Assembly (NCBI GenBank): GCA_937916195.1 | Contig: CALFTO010000004.1 | Span: 1-20,726 of the forward strand | DNA length: 20,726 bases | Direction: 5' to 3' | DNA from: an uncultured Clostridia bacterium | GTDB lineage: Bacteria > Bacillota > Clostridia > Oscillospirales > Acutalibacteraceae | Position numbers and translations under genes: made by a program | Notes under the pieces: model-generated | Seen by the model: only the letters and a program-made list of their open reading frames with translations | What the model was told of the DNA's origin: nothing | The model's database searches: none | In this document: positions 1 to 7,111 of the stretch, one piece after another | How the letters are laid out: every line of letters starts with the position of its first letter | How positions within the stretch are numbered: the stretch's first letter is position 1

Positions 1-1
1 A

Positions 2-19
2 TGACGGAGGGAGAGAAAA
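2..19. repeat. 3' end of a dispersed palindromic repeat (copy 1)
   Basis: The 18 bases TGACGGAGGGAGAGAAAA are identical to 7207-7224, where they form the right end of a palindromic repeat. Only the right end is inside this window, so the rest of the copy would lie upstream of base 1. It is noncoding and sits directly beside a second, different palindromic repeat at 22-104. Confidence 0.6.
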
Positions 20-21
20 TA

Positions 22-104
22 CGCGTAGGGACAGACATCCTTGTCTGTCCGTAATTTTATTATCGAACTACTTGCGGACGCACGGGGACGTGCGTCCCTA
101 CGCG
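22..104. repeat. Nested palindromic repeat with 11-bp terminal inverted repeats
   Basis: Perfect 11-bp arms, CGCGTAGGGAC (22-32) and GTCCCTACGCG (94-104), enclose two strong hairpins. The first is GGACAGACA/TGTCTGTCC (29-37 and 42-50, 4-nt loop). The second is GGACGCAC/GTGCGTCC (76-83 and 90-97, 6-nt loop). This 83-bp design is typical of small non-autonomous palindromic repeats scattered between genes in gut Clostridia. It lies just downstream of the spoIID stop and could fold at the end of that mRNA. I see no U-rich tail that would make it a standard terminator. Confidence 0.7.
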
Positions 105-121
105 ATTGCATTTTGCACTTT

Positions 122-1096
122 TCACTTTGCGCTTATTTCAGTTCCCGCATAATAATGCTTCAAAATCTCTTTATATGTAAACCCTTGGCGTGCCATATAA
201 TCTGCACCGTATTGGCTCATGCCTACGCCGTGACCGTATCCGCTGACGGTGAAAACAAAATTCTCGTCAGTATATTTCACCGTAAATGTACTGCTTTTAA
301 GCCCCAAAAGTGTGCGGATTTCTGTTCCTTTAAAGGCTTTCCCGCCTATAATTATCTCTTTCACCATACCCGTATCGGTATTGGTGATTTTTTCTACCCA
401 TTTTGATGGCTCATCGCTCAATTTTGCTCCGTTTTCACTCATAATTCCCTTGAATTTTTCCGCCGTCACTTTTACTTCGGAATTATAAGCAGGCGAGAGC
501 TTATCGCCTACGCTGTTAACAGAAATAAGATATGGATATTCTCCGCCCCAAACATCTGTGGCGTTCTCGGTTTGTCCGTTACTGATTGAATGAAAAACCG
601 CGTTTATTGGCTTGCCGTCATACTGAATTGTAAAGTCTATAACCTCGTCAACGCATTTCTCGATTTTTTCGCGGTATGCGTCATAATTCTCACCCCATTT
701 TTCTCTTTGCTCGTCCTCGGTGAGATACCCCTGGTGCGTTGCGCTGCTGTCACTTATGTCAGCCCCGTTTAGCCCATCATTTTTGTATTCCTTTGAGTAC
801 AAAAGCATAGTATGTGCCGCTACACATTGCGCCTTGATAGCCTCTTCGTGATATGCCGCGTTGATTTCAGATGCCACCACGCCGATAAGATAATCCCGCA
901 ATGGCATTTCTGTAATATTTTTACTGCTCGCATTCATAACCTTTACAGTAGCCACGGCGGTTTCTTCTTGCGGAACGGTAATTTCTTCACCTAAAAACTC
1001 CTGCGAAATAACATTCGTCGCTTTTTCAACCGAACAAAGCGGACAAATAATCATTGCAAGGCTCAGAAAAAAGCAAATCATACTGTAACTTTTCAT
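122..1096 (-). CDS. spoIID: Stage II sporulation protein D (SpoIID), peptidoglycan lytic enzyme
   Basis: This 324-aa protein has an N-terminal hydrophobic signal anchor (about residues 6-22) and then the SpoIID/LytB core. The signature MPLRDYLIGVVASEI spans residues 64-78, and Glu77 is the expected catalytic acid of the lytic transglycosylase (Glu88 in Bacillus subtilis, by family alignment). The C-terminal GHGVGMSQYGADYMARQG block, followed by a YAGTEI-like end, is also typical. In spore formers SpoIID works with SpoIIM and SpoIIP in the mother-cell membrane to thin septal peptidoglycan during engulfment; related LytB-type proteins act in other remodelling. The ATG at 1096 follows AAAGGGAG on the minus strand at normal spacing. 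That ribosome site ends at the edge of the inverted-repeat element at 1113-1390, so any promoter must lie within or beyond the element. The stop codon falls in a low-complexity TGAAAAGTGCAAAATGC tract. Confidence 0.9.
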   Translation of the reverse strand: MKSYSMICFFLSLAMIICPLCSVEKATNVISQEFLGEEITVPQEETAVATVKVMNASSKNITEMPLRDYLIGVVASEINAAYHEEAIKAQCVAAHTMLLYSKEYKNDGLNGADISDSSATHQGYLTEDEQREKWGENYDAYREKIEKCVDEVIDFTIQYDGKPINAVFHSISNGQTENATDVWGGEYPYLISVNSVGDKLSPAYNSEVKVTAEKFKGIMSENGAKLSDEPSKWVEKITNTDTGMVKEIIIGGKAFKGTEIRTLLGLKSSTFTVKYTDENFVFTVSGYGHGVGMSQYGADYMARQGFTYKEILKHYYAGTEISAK

Positions 1097-1112
1097 TTTT
1101 TATCGCTCCCTT

Positions 1113-1390
1113 TAGGGTGACAGAGATAATCTGAACCTGTTTTTTACAGGCTGATTTCCGTCAATCCCGCGTTAAAATACTCGCAAATCCACAAAGGATT
1201 TGCTCCGTTTTGTGCCTTGTCTTGCCAAAAATCCGCACTTTAAAAAATCTTTGACCTTTAAAACGAGAGATTTTTATTGGATTTTTGGTATTGAGGATGT
1301 AGGAAGGCTGACGCCTTTCAAATCCGAAATGCCGAAAAGACTTAAAAATAGCAGTTTTAAAGGCAGGCTCGGATTATTTCTGTCACCCTA
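1113..1390. mobile_element. MITE-like element with 27-bp imperfect terminal inverted repeats
   Basis: The left end (1113-1139) begins TAGGGTGACAGA and the right end (1364-1390) finishes TCTGTCACCCTA. The 27-base arms match at 24 positions, and the three differences are transitions that keep G-U pairing in RNA. Both termini carry a TA dinucleotide, compatible with a TA target duplication as made by IS630/Tc1-type transposases (inference). The interior is strongly folded: GCAAATCC/GGATTTGC (1183-1190, 1196-1203), CCAAAAATCC/GGATTTTTGG (1225-1234, 1279-1288) and AAGGC/GCCTT (1304-1308, 1313-1317). No credible coding sequence is present. With its short flanks it fills almost all the space between spoIID and citrate synthase. 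Confidence 0.72.
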
Positions 1391-1391
1391 G

Positions 1392-1420
1392 TTGACTTTA
1401 ATCCTTGAATGTATTAAAAT
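1392..1420 (+). promoter_or_regulatory. Sigma-A promoter of the citrate synthase operon
   Basis: TTGACT (1392-1397) and TAAAAT (1415-1420) are separated by 17 bases, a near-consensus vegetative promoter. Transcription would start near 1427, leaving a leader of about 58 nt before the ATG at 1485. The -35 begins two bases after the right end of the inverted-repeat element. Confidence 0.7.
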
Positions 1421-1484
1421 ATACAATGTATATTTATATTATTTTGGATACATATCGAAATTTTTCTACAAGGAGGTAAAAACA

Positions 1485-2900
1485 ATGGCAGAATATATTT
1501 CAAGTATCTCCAATGATGCTCTTTCAACTTTATGCGAAGAGCTTCGTAAAAATAACCATATCAATCCCGATTATTACAACAGATTTGAAGTAAAGCGCGG
1601 ACTTCGTAATTACGACGGCACAGGTGTGCTTGCAGGTCTTACCCGCGTTTGCTCTGTTGAAGGCTATTATATGGACGACGGTGAAAAGGTGCCGAAAAAC
1701 GGTCGCCTTATTTATCGCGGAATTAATATGAACGATATCGTTACAAATTGTGAAAAGGAAAATCGTTTCGGCTATGAAGAGGTTGTTTGGCTTCTTCTTT
1801 TCGGTGCACTTCCCACAAAAGACCAGCTTGCTTGGTTTACAGATTTGCTTGCAGAATGTCGCGAGCTTCCCGAAGATTTTATCGAAGATATGATTATGAA
1901 AGCACCTTCTCCTGACGTTATGAACAAGGCGGCTCGAAGCGTGTTGGCACTCTATTCATATGACCCTAATCCCGATGATATATCACCCGAAAATGTGCTT
2001 CGTCAGTGTATTCAGCTCATAGCACAAATTCCCGTAATTATGACTGCGGCTTATCAGGTTAAGCGCCGTGTTTACGATAAAAAGAGTATGTATATGCACC
2101 AGAATAAGCGTGAACTTGGTACTGCCGAAAGCATTTTGCGTTCAATCCGTAAGGATAAGCAATTCACAGATGAAGAAGCAAAGCTTCTCGATATTTGTAT
2201 GATTATTCACGCAGAGCACGGTGGCGGTAACAACTCAACATTTACAACACGTTGTATCACATCCAGCGGAACAGATACATATGCCGCAGTTGCCGCAGGT
2301 ATCGGCTCACTTAAAGGACCTCGCCACGGTGGTGCTAATATTAAGGTTCATAAAATGGTTGAGGATATGAAGCAAAATATTGCAGATATTACGAACGAAG
2401 GTCAGGTTGCCGATTATCTTACAAAGATTATGCAGCGTGAGGCAGGAGACGGCACAGGTCTTGTTTATGGTATGGGTCACGCAGTTTATACTCTTTCAGA
2501 CCCACGAGCCGTAATTCTTCGCCGTTATGCTGACGAATTCTCTAAAAAGACAGGCAAAGAAGACGAGTTCAGACTTCTTAATCTCATTGAAACTCTTACT
2601 CCTGAGCTTTTTGCAAAGCTTCGTGGCGACAAAAAGAAGATTTGTGCAAATGTTGACCTCTATTCAGGTCTTGTTTATGATATGTTGGGTATTCCGCAAG
2701 AGCTTTTCACACCGCTCTTTATGGCGGCTCGTATGGCGGGCTGGTCAGCACATCGAATTGAAGAAATCACAAACGGTGGCAGAATTATTCGCCCCGCTTA
2801 TAAAAATGTTACTATTCCTCGCGCATATGTGCCTATGGACGAAAGAGTTATCCGTACAGACAGTATTCAAAAGGAATATATTCCTATCGAGGAAAGGTAA
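1485..2900 (+). CDS. gltA: Citrate synthase
   Basis: This 471-aa citrate synthase condenses acetyl-CoA and oxaloacetate to citrate in the cytoplasm. The catalytic landmarks are all visible: HAEHGGGNNST (His242/His245), GPRHGGAN (His281), and GMGHAVYTLSDPRA with the catalytic Asp at residue 339, followed by ANVDLYSG near residue 391. The His281-Asp339 spacing is close to that of characterised enzymes. An in-frame upstream extension reaches 1392, but the ATG at 1485 follows AAGGAGG at ideal spacing and begins the recognisable protein, so the extension is not used. In clostridia with an incomplete TCA cycle this enzyme mainly feeds 2-oxoglutarate and glutamate synthesis (established knowledge). 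It heads a six-gene same-strand run and has its own promoter at 1392-1420. Confidence 0.95.
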   Translation: MAEYISSISNDALSTLCEELRKNNHINPDYYNRFEVKRGLRNYDGTGVLAGLTRVCSVEGYYMDDGEKVPKNGRLIYRGINMNDIVTNCEKENRFGYEEVVWLLLFGALPTKDQLAWFTDLLAECRELPEDFIEDMIMKAPSPDVMNKAARSVLALYSYDPNPDDISPENVLRQCIQLIAQIPVIMTAAYQVKRRVYDKKSMYMHQNKRELGTAESILRSIRKDKQFTDEEAKLLDICMIIHAEHGGGNNSTFTTRCITSSGTDTYAAVAAGIGSLKGPRHGGANIKVHKMVEDMKQNIADITNEGQVADYLTKIMQREAGDGTGLVYGMGHAVYTLSDPRAVILRRYADEFSKKTGKEDEFRLLNLIETLTPELFAKLRGDKKKICANVDLYSGLVYDMLGIPQELFTPLFMAARMAGWSAHRIEEITNGGRIIRPAYKNVTIPRAYVPMDERVIRTDSIQKEYIPIEER

Positions 2901-2908
2901 TCGGTACT

Positions 2909-3844
2909 ATGAAAATAAGAGGAAGTTCAGAAAAAATAAATCCCTTGTATTCTCTTTATGTAATTGCAGGCCTTTTATGTATTGCAATTCCTTTCAGAAC
3001 TTATCAGCTTTTAAGTCTTGTTGAAAGTAATACAGGCTTTTACAAAGAGATTAACTGGTCGGTTTATCTTATGTATGCCCTTTGTATTCTTGCGGTGCTT
3101 GTGCCATATGTACTCACTCTGCTTGCAAAGAATGTGCCCGAATCTCGCGCAGTTTACAGAAAGAATAAGCTTTTAGCGGCGGCATCATTTGTTTTCGGTG
3201 TCGGTCTTGTGGCAGATGCGGTTGTTGCACTTTCAACATTTGTTCTCGCTTGTCAGGGATATTTGACTGAAGAAATCAGCCTTGTGCCCACAGCACTTCA
3301 AGGCATTTTCGGTATTCTTTCAGCAATTTATATTTTCATTTTCGGTATTTCTTATATTGACGGCAGAACAACTTACACAAGATATAAGCTTTTGGCACTC
3401 AGTCCGCTTGTGTGGTCAGTGGCAAGACTTATTATCCGTTTTGTTAAGAAGATTTCTTATGTGAATGTTTCTGACCTTATGCTTGAGCTTTTTGCAATTG
3501 CATTTATGATGCTTTTCTTCCTTTCTTTTGCAAGAATTTCGTCAGGTCTTTCAAACAAAAAGTCAATGCGTTCACTCTGGTCGGCAGGCTTTGTGGCAGC
3601 ATTCTTCTGTGCAGCGGCAAATCTTCCAAGACTTATTATGATTATCACCGCAAACGGTAACTCTTTGTCAAACGAATATCCCTTTGCCCTCTGTGATTTG
3701 GGATTTGCATTTTTCTCGATATGTTACATTGTTAATTCAATGAAAACTGCAGAGAATAATGATATTCTTGAGCTTTTGGATGAAACTGAAGATGATATTG
3801 AGCCCATAGCGGACGAAACATTTGTGGGCGATGAAGAGGTTTAG
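2909..3844 (+). CDS. Polytopic membrane protein of unknown function
   Basis: I do not recognise a characterised family in this 311-aa protein. About eight hydrophobic segments can be read, near residues 12-32, 48-74, 88-113, 124-149, 158-177, 192-210, 223-245 and 252-272. They are followed by a strongly acidic cytoplasmic-type tail (ELLDETEDDIEPIADETF, about residues 287-304). It has no signal peptide beyond the first segment, no ATPase motif and no obvious catalytic motif. It starts 8 bases after the citrate synthase stop, with a GAGGAAAGG site overlapping that gene's end, and stops 5 bases before the AEC transporter start, so it is almost certainly co-transcribed. Transport or sensing would be a guess. 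Confidence 0.8.
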   Translation: MKIRGSSEKINPLYSLYVIAGLLCIAIPFRTYQLLSLVESNTGFYKEINWSVYLMYALCILAVLVPYVLTLLAKNVPESRAVYRKNKLLAAASFVFGVGLVADAVVALSTFVLACQGYLTEEISLVPTALQGIFGILSAIYIFIFGISYIDGRTTYTRYKLLALSPLVWSVARLIIRFVKKISYVNVSDLMLELFAIAFMMLFFLSFARISSGLSNKKSMRSLWSAGFVAAFFCAAANLPRLIMIITANGNSLSNEYPFALCDLGFAFFSICYIVNSMKTAENNDILELLDETEDDIEPIADETFVGDEEV

Positions 3845-3849
3845 TATTA

Positions 3850-4791
3850 ATGTTGTTTTTAAATAATGTACTTACGGCATTTACACAGGTTGTAATTCTG
3901 TTTCTTATAGCAATGGTGGGCTTTGTGTGCCACAAAATCGGTGTTTACACAGAAAAAGCCTCACGAATGACAACCGATTTGCTTTTCTATATTGTAGCGC
4001 CTGCAATTATCATACGCTCATTTATGAGTATGGAGTATAGCCGTGATTCCTTGCAAGGACTTTTACTTGCACTTCTCGGCGGTGTATTTTTTCACGTTGT
4101 AGGTATGATTTTTGCAAAAGTATTCTTTAATAAGGGCGAAAAGGATACTGCTTGTATATTCAAATATGCTTCCTGCTATGGTAATGTTGGCTATATGGCA
4201 TTACCTCTTGCCTTGGCAGTGTTGGGTGACGAGGGCGTATTTTATTGCTCTGTAATTATGGTGCCCTTTAACATTCTTTCTTTTTCTCACGGTGTAAGCC
4301 TTATGCAGAAAAAGGACGAAAACTCAAAATTCAATCTTAAAAAGCTTATTATTAATCCGGGCGTAATCGGTGTAGGTATTGCATTACCTTTGTTCTTGTT
4401 ACAGGTTGAGTTACCTAACGTAATTTATCAGCCCATTTCATACCTTGCAGATTTAAACACACCTCTTGCAATGGTAATGTTCGGCACATATTTAGCCTCT
4501 GCCGATTGGAAAACTCTTTTCTCCGACAAGAGAATTTGGGGAACGGTGGCACTCAAAATTATCGCAATGCCTCTTATAACTATTTTAGGACTTAAGCTTT
4601 TAGGCTTTGGCGGAACTTTGCTTGTTGCCTGTGTGCTCAGCGCCTCTGCACCAACGGCAAGCAATACAGTAATGTTTGCGGCAAAATACGACCGCGACAC
4701 AGCGCTTGCTTCAAAGGTAACATCTTTGGTAAGCGTGCTTTCAATTCTCACAATGCCTGTAATGATAGCAATAGCACAACAAATTCAATAG
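3850..4791 (+). CDS. AEC (auxin efflux carrier) family transporter
   Basis: This 313-aa membrane protein has the length and two-fold hydrophobic repeat layout of bacterial AEC-family carriers (PF03547), with roughly ten segments. Typical signatures are an N-terminal helix ending VGFVCHKIGVYTEKAS, YGNVGYMALPLALAVLGDEG in the first half, and SASAPTASNTVMFAAKYDRD in the second, where AEC members have a conserved SAxP/AxN-like crossover. Bacterial members that have been studied move organic acids such as malate or malonate; the substrate here cannot be read from sequence. The location behind citrate synthase makes a di- or tricarboxylate plausible (inference). The ATG follows AAGAGGT, and the gene is packed between its neighbours in one operon. 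Confidence 0.88.
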   Translation: MLFLNNVLTAFTQVVILFLIAMVGFVCHKIGVYTEKASRMTTDLLFYIVAPAIIIRSFMSMEYSRDSLQGLLLALLGGVFFHVVGMIFAKVFFNKGEKDTACIFKYASCYGNVGYMALPLALAVLGDEGVFYCSVIMVPFNILSFSHGVSLMQKKDENSKFNLKKLIINPGVIGVGIALPLFLLQVELPNVIYQPISYLADLNTPLAMVMFGTYLASADWKTLFSDKRIWGTVALKIIAMPLITILGLKLLGFGGTLLVACVLSASAPTASNTVMFAAKYDRDTALASKVTSLVSVLSILTMPVMIAIAQQIQ

Positions 4792-4803
4792 GAGAGTGAT
4801 TTT

Positions 4804-5130
4804 ATGAAGCTCATAATTGCAATTATCAACAATGACGATGCAAATGCCGTTATGAACGGTCTCACAAAAGAGGGTTACTCTGCAACAAGACTTTCAACTT
4901 CGGGCGGATTTTTGCGTGCAGGTAACGTAACACTTCTTATCGGCGTTGACGATAAAAAGGTTGATGCCGTTACAAACATCATCGGTGAATATTGCAGTCA
5001 GCGTAAAAAAATCACACCTGTGAATACTACATATATAGGAGAATCAATGCTTTCATCAATGCCCGTTGAGGTAACTGTCGGCGGGGCTACAATCTTTGTG
5101 CTTGATGTTGAGCAGTTTTATAAGATATGA
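4804..5130 (+). CDS. darA: Cyclic di-AMP receptor DarA (PII-like)
   Basis: This 108-aa cytoplasmic protein belongs to the DarA/YaaQ family (PF06153), PII-like trimers that bind cyclic di-AMP. Family hallmarks are the MKLIIAII start, the long loop RLSTSGGFLRAGNVTLLIGV (about residues 29-48) that builds the nucleotide pocket, and the C-terminal strand VGGATIFVLDVEQF. Length matches the family. It follows GGAGAGTGAT at good spacing, and its stop overlaps the start of the DNA polymerase delta' gene by 4 bases. The yaaQ-holB-yaaT order is a well-known conserved neighbourhood in Firmicutes and supports all three calls. The target of DarA is not established for this lineage. Confidence 0.95.
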   Translation: MKLIIAIINNDDANAVMNGLTKEGYSATRLSTSGGFLRAGNVTLLIGVDDKKVDAVTNIIGEYCSQRKKITPVNTTYIGESMLSSMPVEVTVGGATIFVLDVEQFYKI

Positions 5131-5975
5131 CAGATAAACTTTATGAAACGGTGCAAACTGCGGTTTCGCAAGGGAGTTTTCCTCACGGCGTTTTGGTGGA
5201 ATGTCAGAACGAAAAAGAAGGTGAGGATTTTGCTCGCTTTGTCGCAAACTGCCTCGTTTGCAGGGGCGAAGTTAAGCCTTGCGGAGTGTGTTCCGATTGC
5301 TTAAAGGCGCAAAAAAACGGTCACCCCGATATTACCGAAACCGACGGTATAAAGGGTAAAAGCCGTAATTTTACCGTTGATGCAGTCCGTGAAATCCGTG
5401 ATGATGCATTCATTGTGCCCAACGAGAGCGACCGAAAAATATATATCCTTAAAAATGCACATAATATGAATGAGCAGGCGCAGAATGCAATTCTTAAAAT
5501 TCTTGAAGAGCCACCAACATATGTGTTTTTTATAATTGTGACAACCTCAAAAAGCACTATGCTTGAAACTGTGCTGTCAAGAGTTCAGGTATATTCGCTT
5601 TTAAGTGATGAGGGTGAAATCACCGAAAAAGAAGAAAATGCAGTTAAAGGCTTTGTGAATGCACTTCTCAATGTGAATGAAGTGGCATTAATGGAACAAA
5701 CTGCAGTTTTTCAGAAGAACAATCAGTTTGCACGCTCTGTGCTTACATTACTTTCAGAGGTTTTTCGTGATGCACTTGTGAAAAAAAGTGGATTTGAGCG
5801 TGAATTTCGCTTTGCACAAGAGGTAAGAACTCTTGCAAATTCTGTAACTGCGAAAAATCTTATGCAGTTATGTGCAGTATGTGATGAACTTGTGGAAGCC
5901 ATTGACCGAAACTGCAATAACAACCTGCTTGTAATTCGTATGTGCTATGAATTCAAGCGCGCAATAGGAAGATAA
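5127..5975 (+). CDS. holB: DNA polymerase III clamp-loader delta' subunit
   Basis: This 282-aa protein is an AAA+-fold subunit of the replicative clamp loader. A zinc-knuckle pattern C-x6-C-x2-C-x2-C lies at Cys45, 52, 55 and 58. It is followed by the delta'-typical NEQAQNAILKILEEPP segment (about residues 116-131) and a TTSKSTMLETVLSRVQ region matching the sensor/SRC area, with Arg retained but Cys replaced by Val. The P-loop area (about residues 20-38, HGVLVECQNEKEGEDFARF) lacks the GxxGxGK/T pattern, so it probably does not bind ATP; this is known for delta' in several bacteria. The start overlaps darA by 4 bases (ATGA), implying translational coupling. The C-terminal third is poorly conserved, as usual. 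Confidence 0.93.
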   Translation: MTDKLYETVQTAVSQGSFPHGVLVECQNEKEGEDFARFVANCLVCRGEVKPCGVCSDCLKAQKNGHPDITETDGIKGKSRNFTVDAVREIRDDAFIVPNESDRKIYILKNAHNMNEQAQNAILKILEEPPTYVFFIIVTTSKSTMLETVLSRVQVYSLLSDEGEITEKEENAVKGFVNALLNVNEVALMEQTAVFQKNNQFARSVLTLLSEVFRDALVKKSGFEREFRFAQEVRTLANSVTAKNLMQLCAVCDELVEAIDRNCNNNLLVIRMCYEFKRAIGR

Positions 5976-5998
5976 AACCTTAATTTAGGAGTAAATAT

Positions 5999-6862
5999 AT
6001 GATAGAAACTGTTGGAATAAGATTTAAAGAAGGCGGAAAAATCTATGATTTTGACGCTGACGGAATGAAATTCAATAAAGGTGACTACGCGATAGTCGAA
6101 ACCGTTCGTGGAATGGAATGTGGTCTTGTTACAAAGGCAAACCACGGCACTAACGAGGATGATATTACAAAACCGCTCAAAAAGGTAATTCGCGTTGCTA
6201 CCGAAAAGGATATCAAGGATTTGGCAGAAAACAAGGTAAAAGAAAAAGAGGCTTTCAAAATCTGCGAAGAAAAAATTCTCGCTCACGGTCTTGAAATGAA
6301 CTTGGTTGATGTTGAATATACCTTTGACCGCAGTAAAATCCTTTTCTATTTCACTGCAGACGGCAGAGTGGATTTCAGAGAGCTTGTTAAGGATTTGGCT
6401 TCTGTTTTTAGAACAAGAATTGAGCTTCGTCAGATTGGTGTGCGTGATGAATCACGTATGGTCGGCGGATTTGGTATCTGTGGCAGACCGTTCTGTTGTA
6501 ATACTTTTTTAAATGACTTCCAACCCGTTTCAATCAAAATGGCAAAAGAGCAGGGGCTTTCACTTAACCCCACAAAAATCAGCGGTACTTGTGGCAGACT
6601 TATGTGCTGTCTTAAATATGAGCAGGATACTTATGAGCACCTTCTTCGCGTTACACCAAAGGTTGGCGCAATTGTTGACACTCCTGAGGGCAAGGGTACA
6701 GTAATCGACAATAATCTTATTACCGGTATGCTCAAAATAAGTCTTGACCGTCGTCCTGACGCAGCACCTGTGAGTTATCACCGCCATTCAGTAAAAACCT
6801 TGAGAGACGGTAAAATCCGTGTTGAAAAAGAAGAACTTGAGGCTTTAAAAGGAATTGAATAA
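5999..6862 (+). CDS. ricT: PSP1-domain protein RicT (YaaT), Fe-S regulator of RNA processing
   Basis: This 287-aa protein matches the YaaT/RicT family. The PSP1 domain (GFGICGRPFCCNTFL and ISGTCGRLMCCLKYEQ) carries the conserved cysteine set that, in Bacillus subtilis, helps bind [4Fe-4S] clusters in the RicA-RicF-RicT (YmcA-YlbF-YaaT) complex. That complex works with RNase Y in mRNA maturation and influences sporulation, biofilm and competence. The N-terminal part (VGIRFKEGGKIYDFD...GDYAIVETVRGMECG) is typical, and the length is near the family norm. It follows holB by 23 bases with TTAGGAG before the ATG. The conserved darA-holB-ricT order supports the assignment. RicA and RicF are not in this window. 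Confidence 0.92.
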   Translation: MIETVGIRFKEGGKIYDFDADGMKFNKGDYAIVETVRGMECGLVTKANHGTNEDDITKPLKKVIRVATEKDIKDLAENKVKEKEAFKICEEKILAHGLEMNLVDVEYTFDRSKILFYFTADGRVDFRELVKDLASVFRTRIELRQIGVRDESRMVGGFGICGRPFCCNTFLNDFQPVSIKMAKEQGLSLNPTKISGTCGRLMCCLKYEQDTYEHLLRVTPKVGAIVDTPEGKGTVIDNNLITGMLKISLDRRPDAAPVSYHRHSVKTLRDGKIRVEKEELEALKGIE

Positions 6863-6870
6863 ATTAACAC

Positions 6871-6898
6871 TTGATTTTTGAAATATATGTGTTACAAT
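6871..6898 (+). promoter_or_regulatory. Promoter of the ferredoxin gene
   Basis: TTGATT (6871-6876) and TACAAT (6893-6898) are 16 bases apart, a good vegetative promoter. It lies in the 69-base gap between ricT and the ferredoxin. A start near 6905 would leave a short leader carrying AAAGGGAGG (6913-6921) before the ATG at 6932. Confidence 0.62.
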
Positions 6899-6931
6899 GT
6901 AATTACATCATTAAAGGGAGGTACATAAATC

Positions 6932-7102
6932 ATGGCATATGTAATTAGTGATGAGTGCATCGCTTGTGGCGCATGCGCAGCAGATTGTCCTGTTGAGGCT
7001 ATCTCTGAAGGCGACGGCATCTATGTAATCGACGCTGATACTTGTATCGATTGCGGCGCTTGTGCAGACAGCTGTCCTGTTGGAGCTCCTCAGGCTGAAT
7101 AA
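6932..7102 (+). CDS. Clostridial-type 2[4Fe-4S] ferredoxin
   Basis: This 56-aa protein is a complete bacterial 2[4Fe-4S] ferredoxin. It has two CxxCxxCxxxCP motifs: Cys9, 12, 15, 19 and Cys38, 41, 44, 48, each followed by proline. The two halves are internal repeats, as expected for this fold. The small soluble protein carries electrons for enzymes such as pyruvate:ferredoxin oxidoreductase and hydrogenase in anaerobes. The ATG at 6932 follows a strong AAAGGGAGG site, and the gene is bracketed by its own promoter and an intrinsic terminator, so it is a monocistronic unit. Codon choice looks like that of a highly expressed gene (GAC, GGC, TGT). I see nothing unusual in the clusters. Confidence 0.96.
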   Translation: MAYVISDECIACGACAADCPVEAISEGDGIYVIDADTCIDCGACADSCPVGAPQAE

Positions 7103-7111
7103 TTATTATGA

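Noticed and set aside
41..406. 121-aa open frame on the plus strand
   Set aside because: It runs antisense through spoIID and through the palindromic repeat, lacks a good ribosome site, and has no protein-like composition.
1200..1391. 63-aa open frame inside the inverted-repeat element
   Set aside because: No ribosome site. The frame crosses several hairpins and ends at the element border, and its composition is that of folded noncoding DNA.
1392..1484. N-terminal extension of citrate synthase by 31 residues
   Set aside because: It would start inside the -35 box of the promoter and passes over the AAGGAGG site. The normal protein begins at 1485.
2527..3024. 165-aa open frame overlapping the end of citrate synthase and the next gene
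   Set aside because: Out-of-frame shadow of two well-supported genes.
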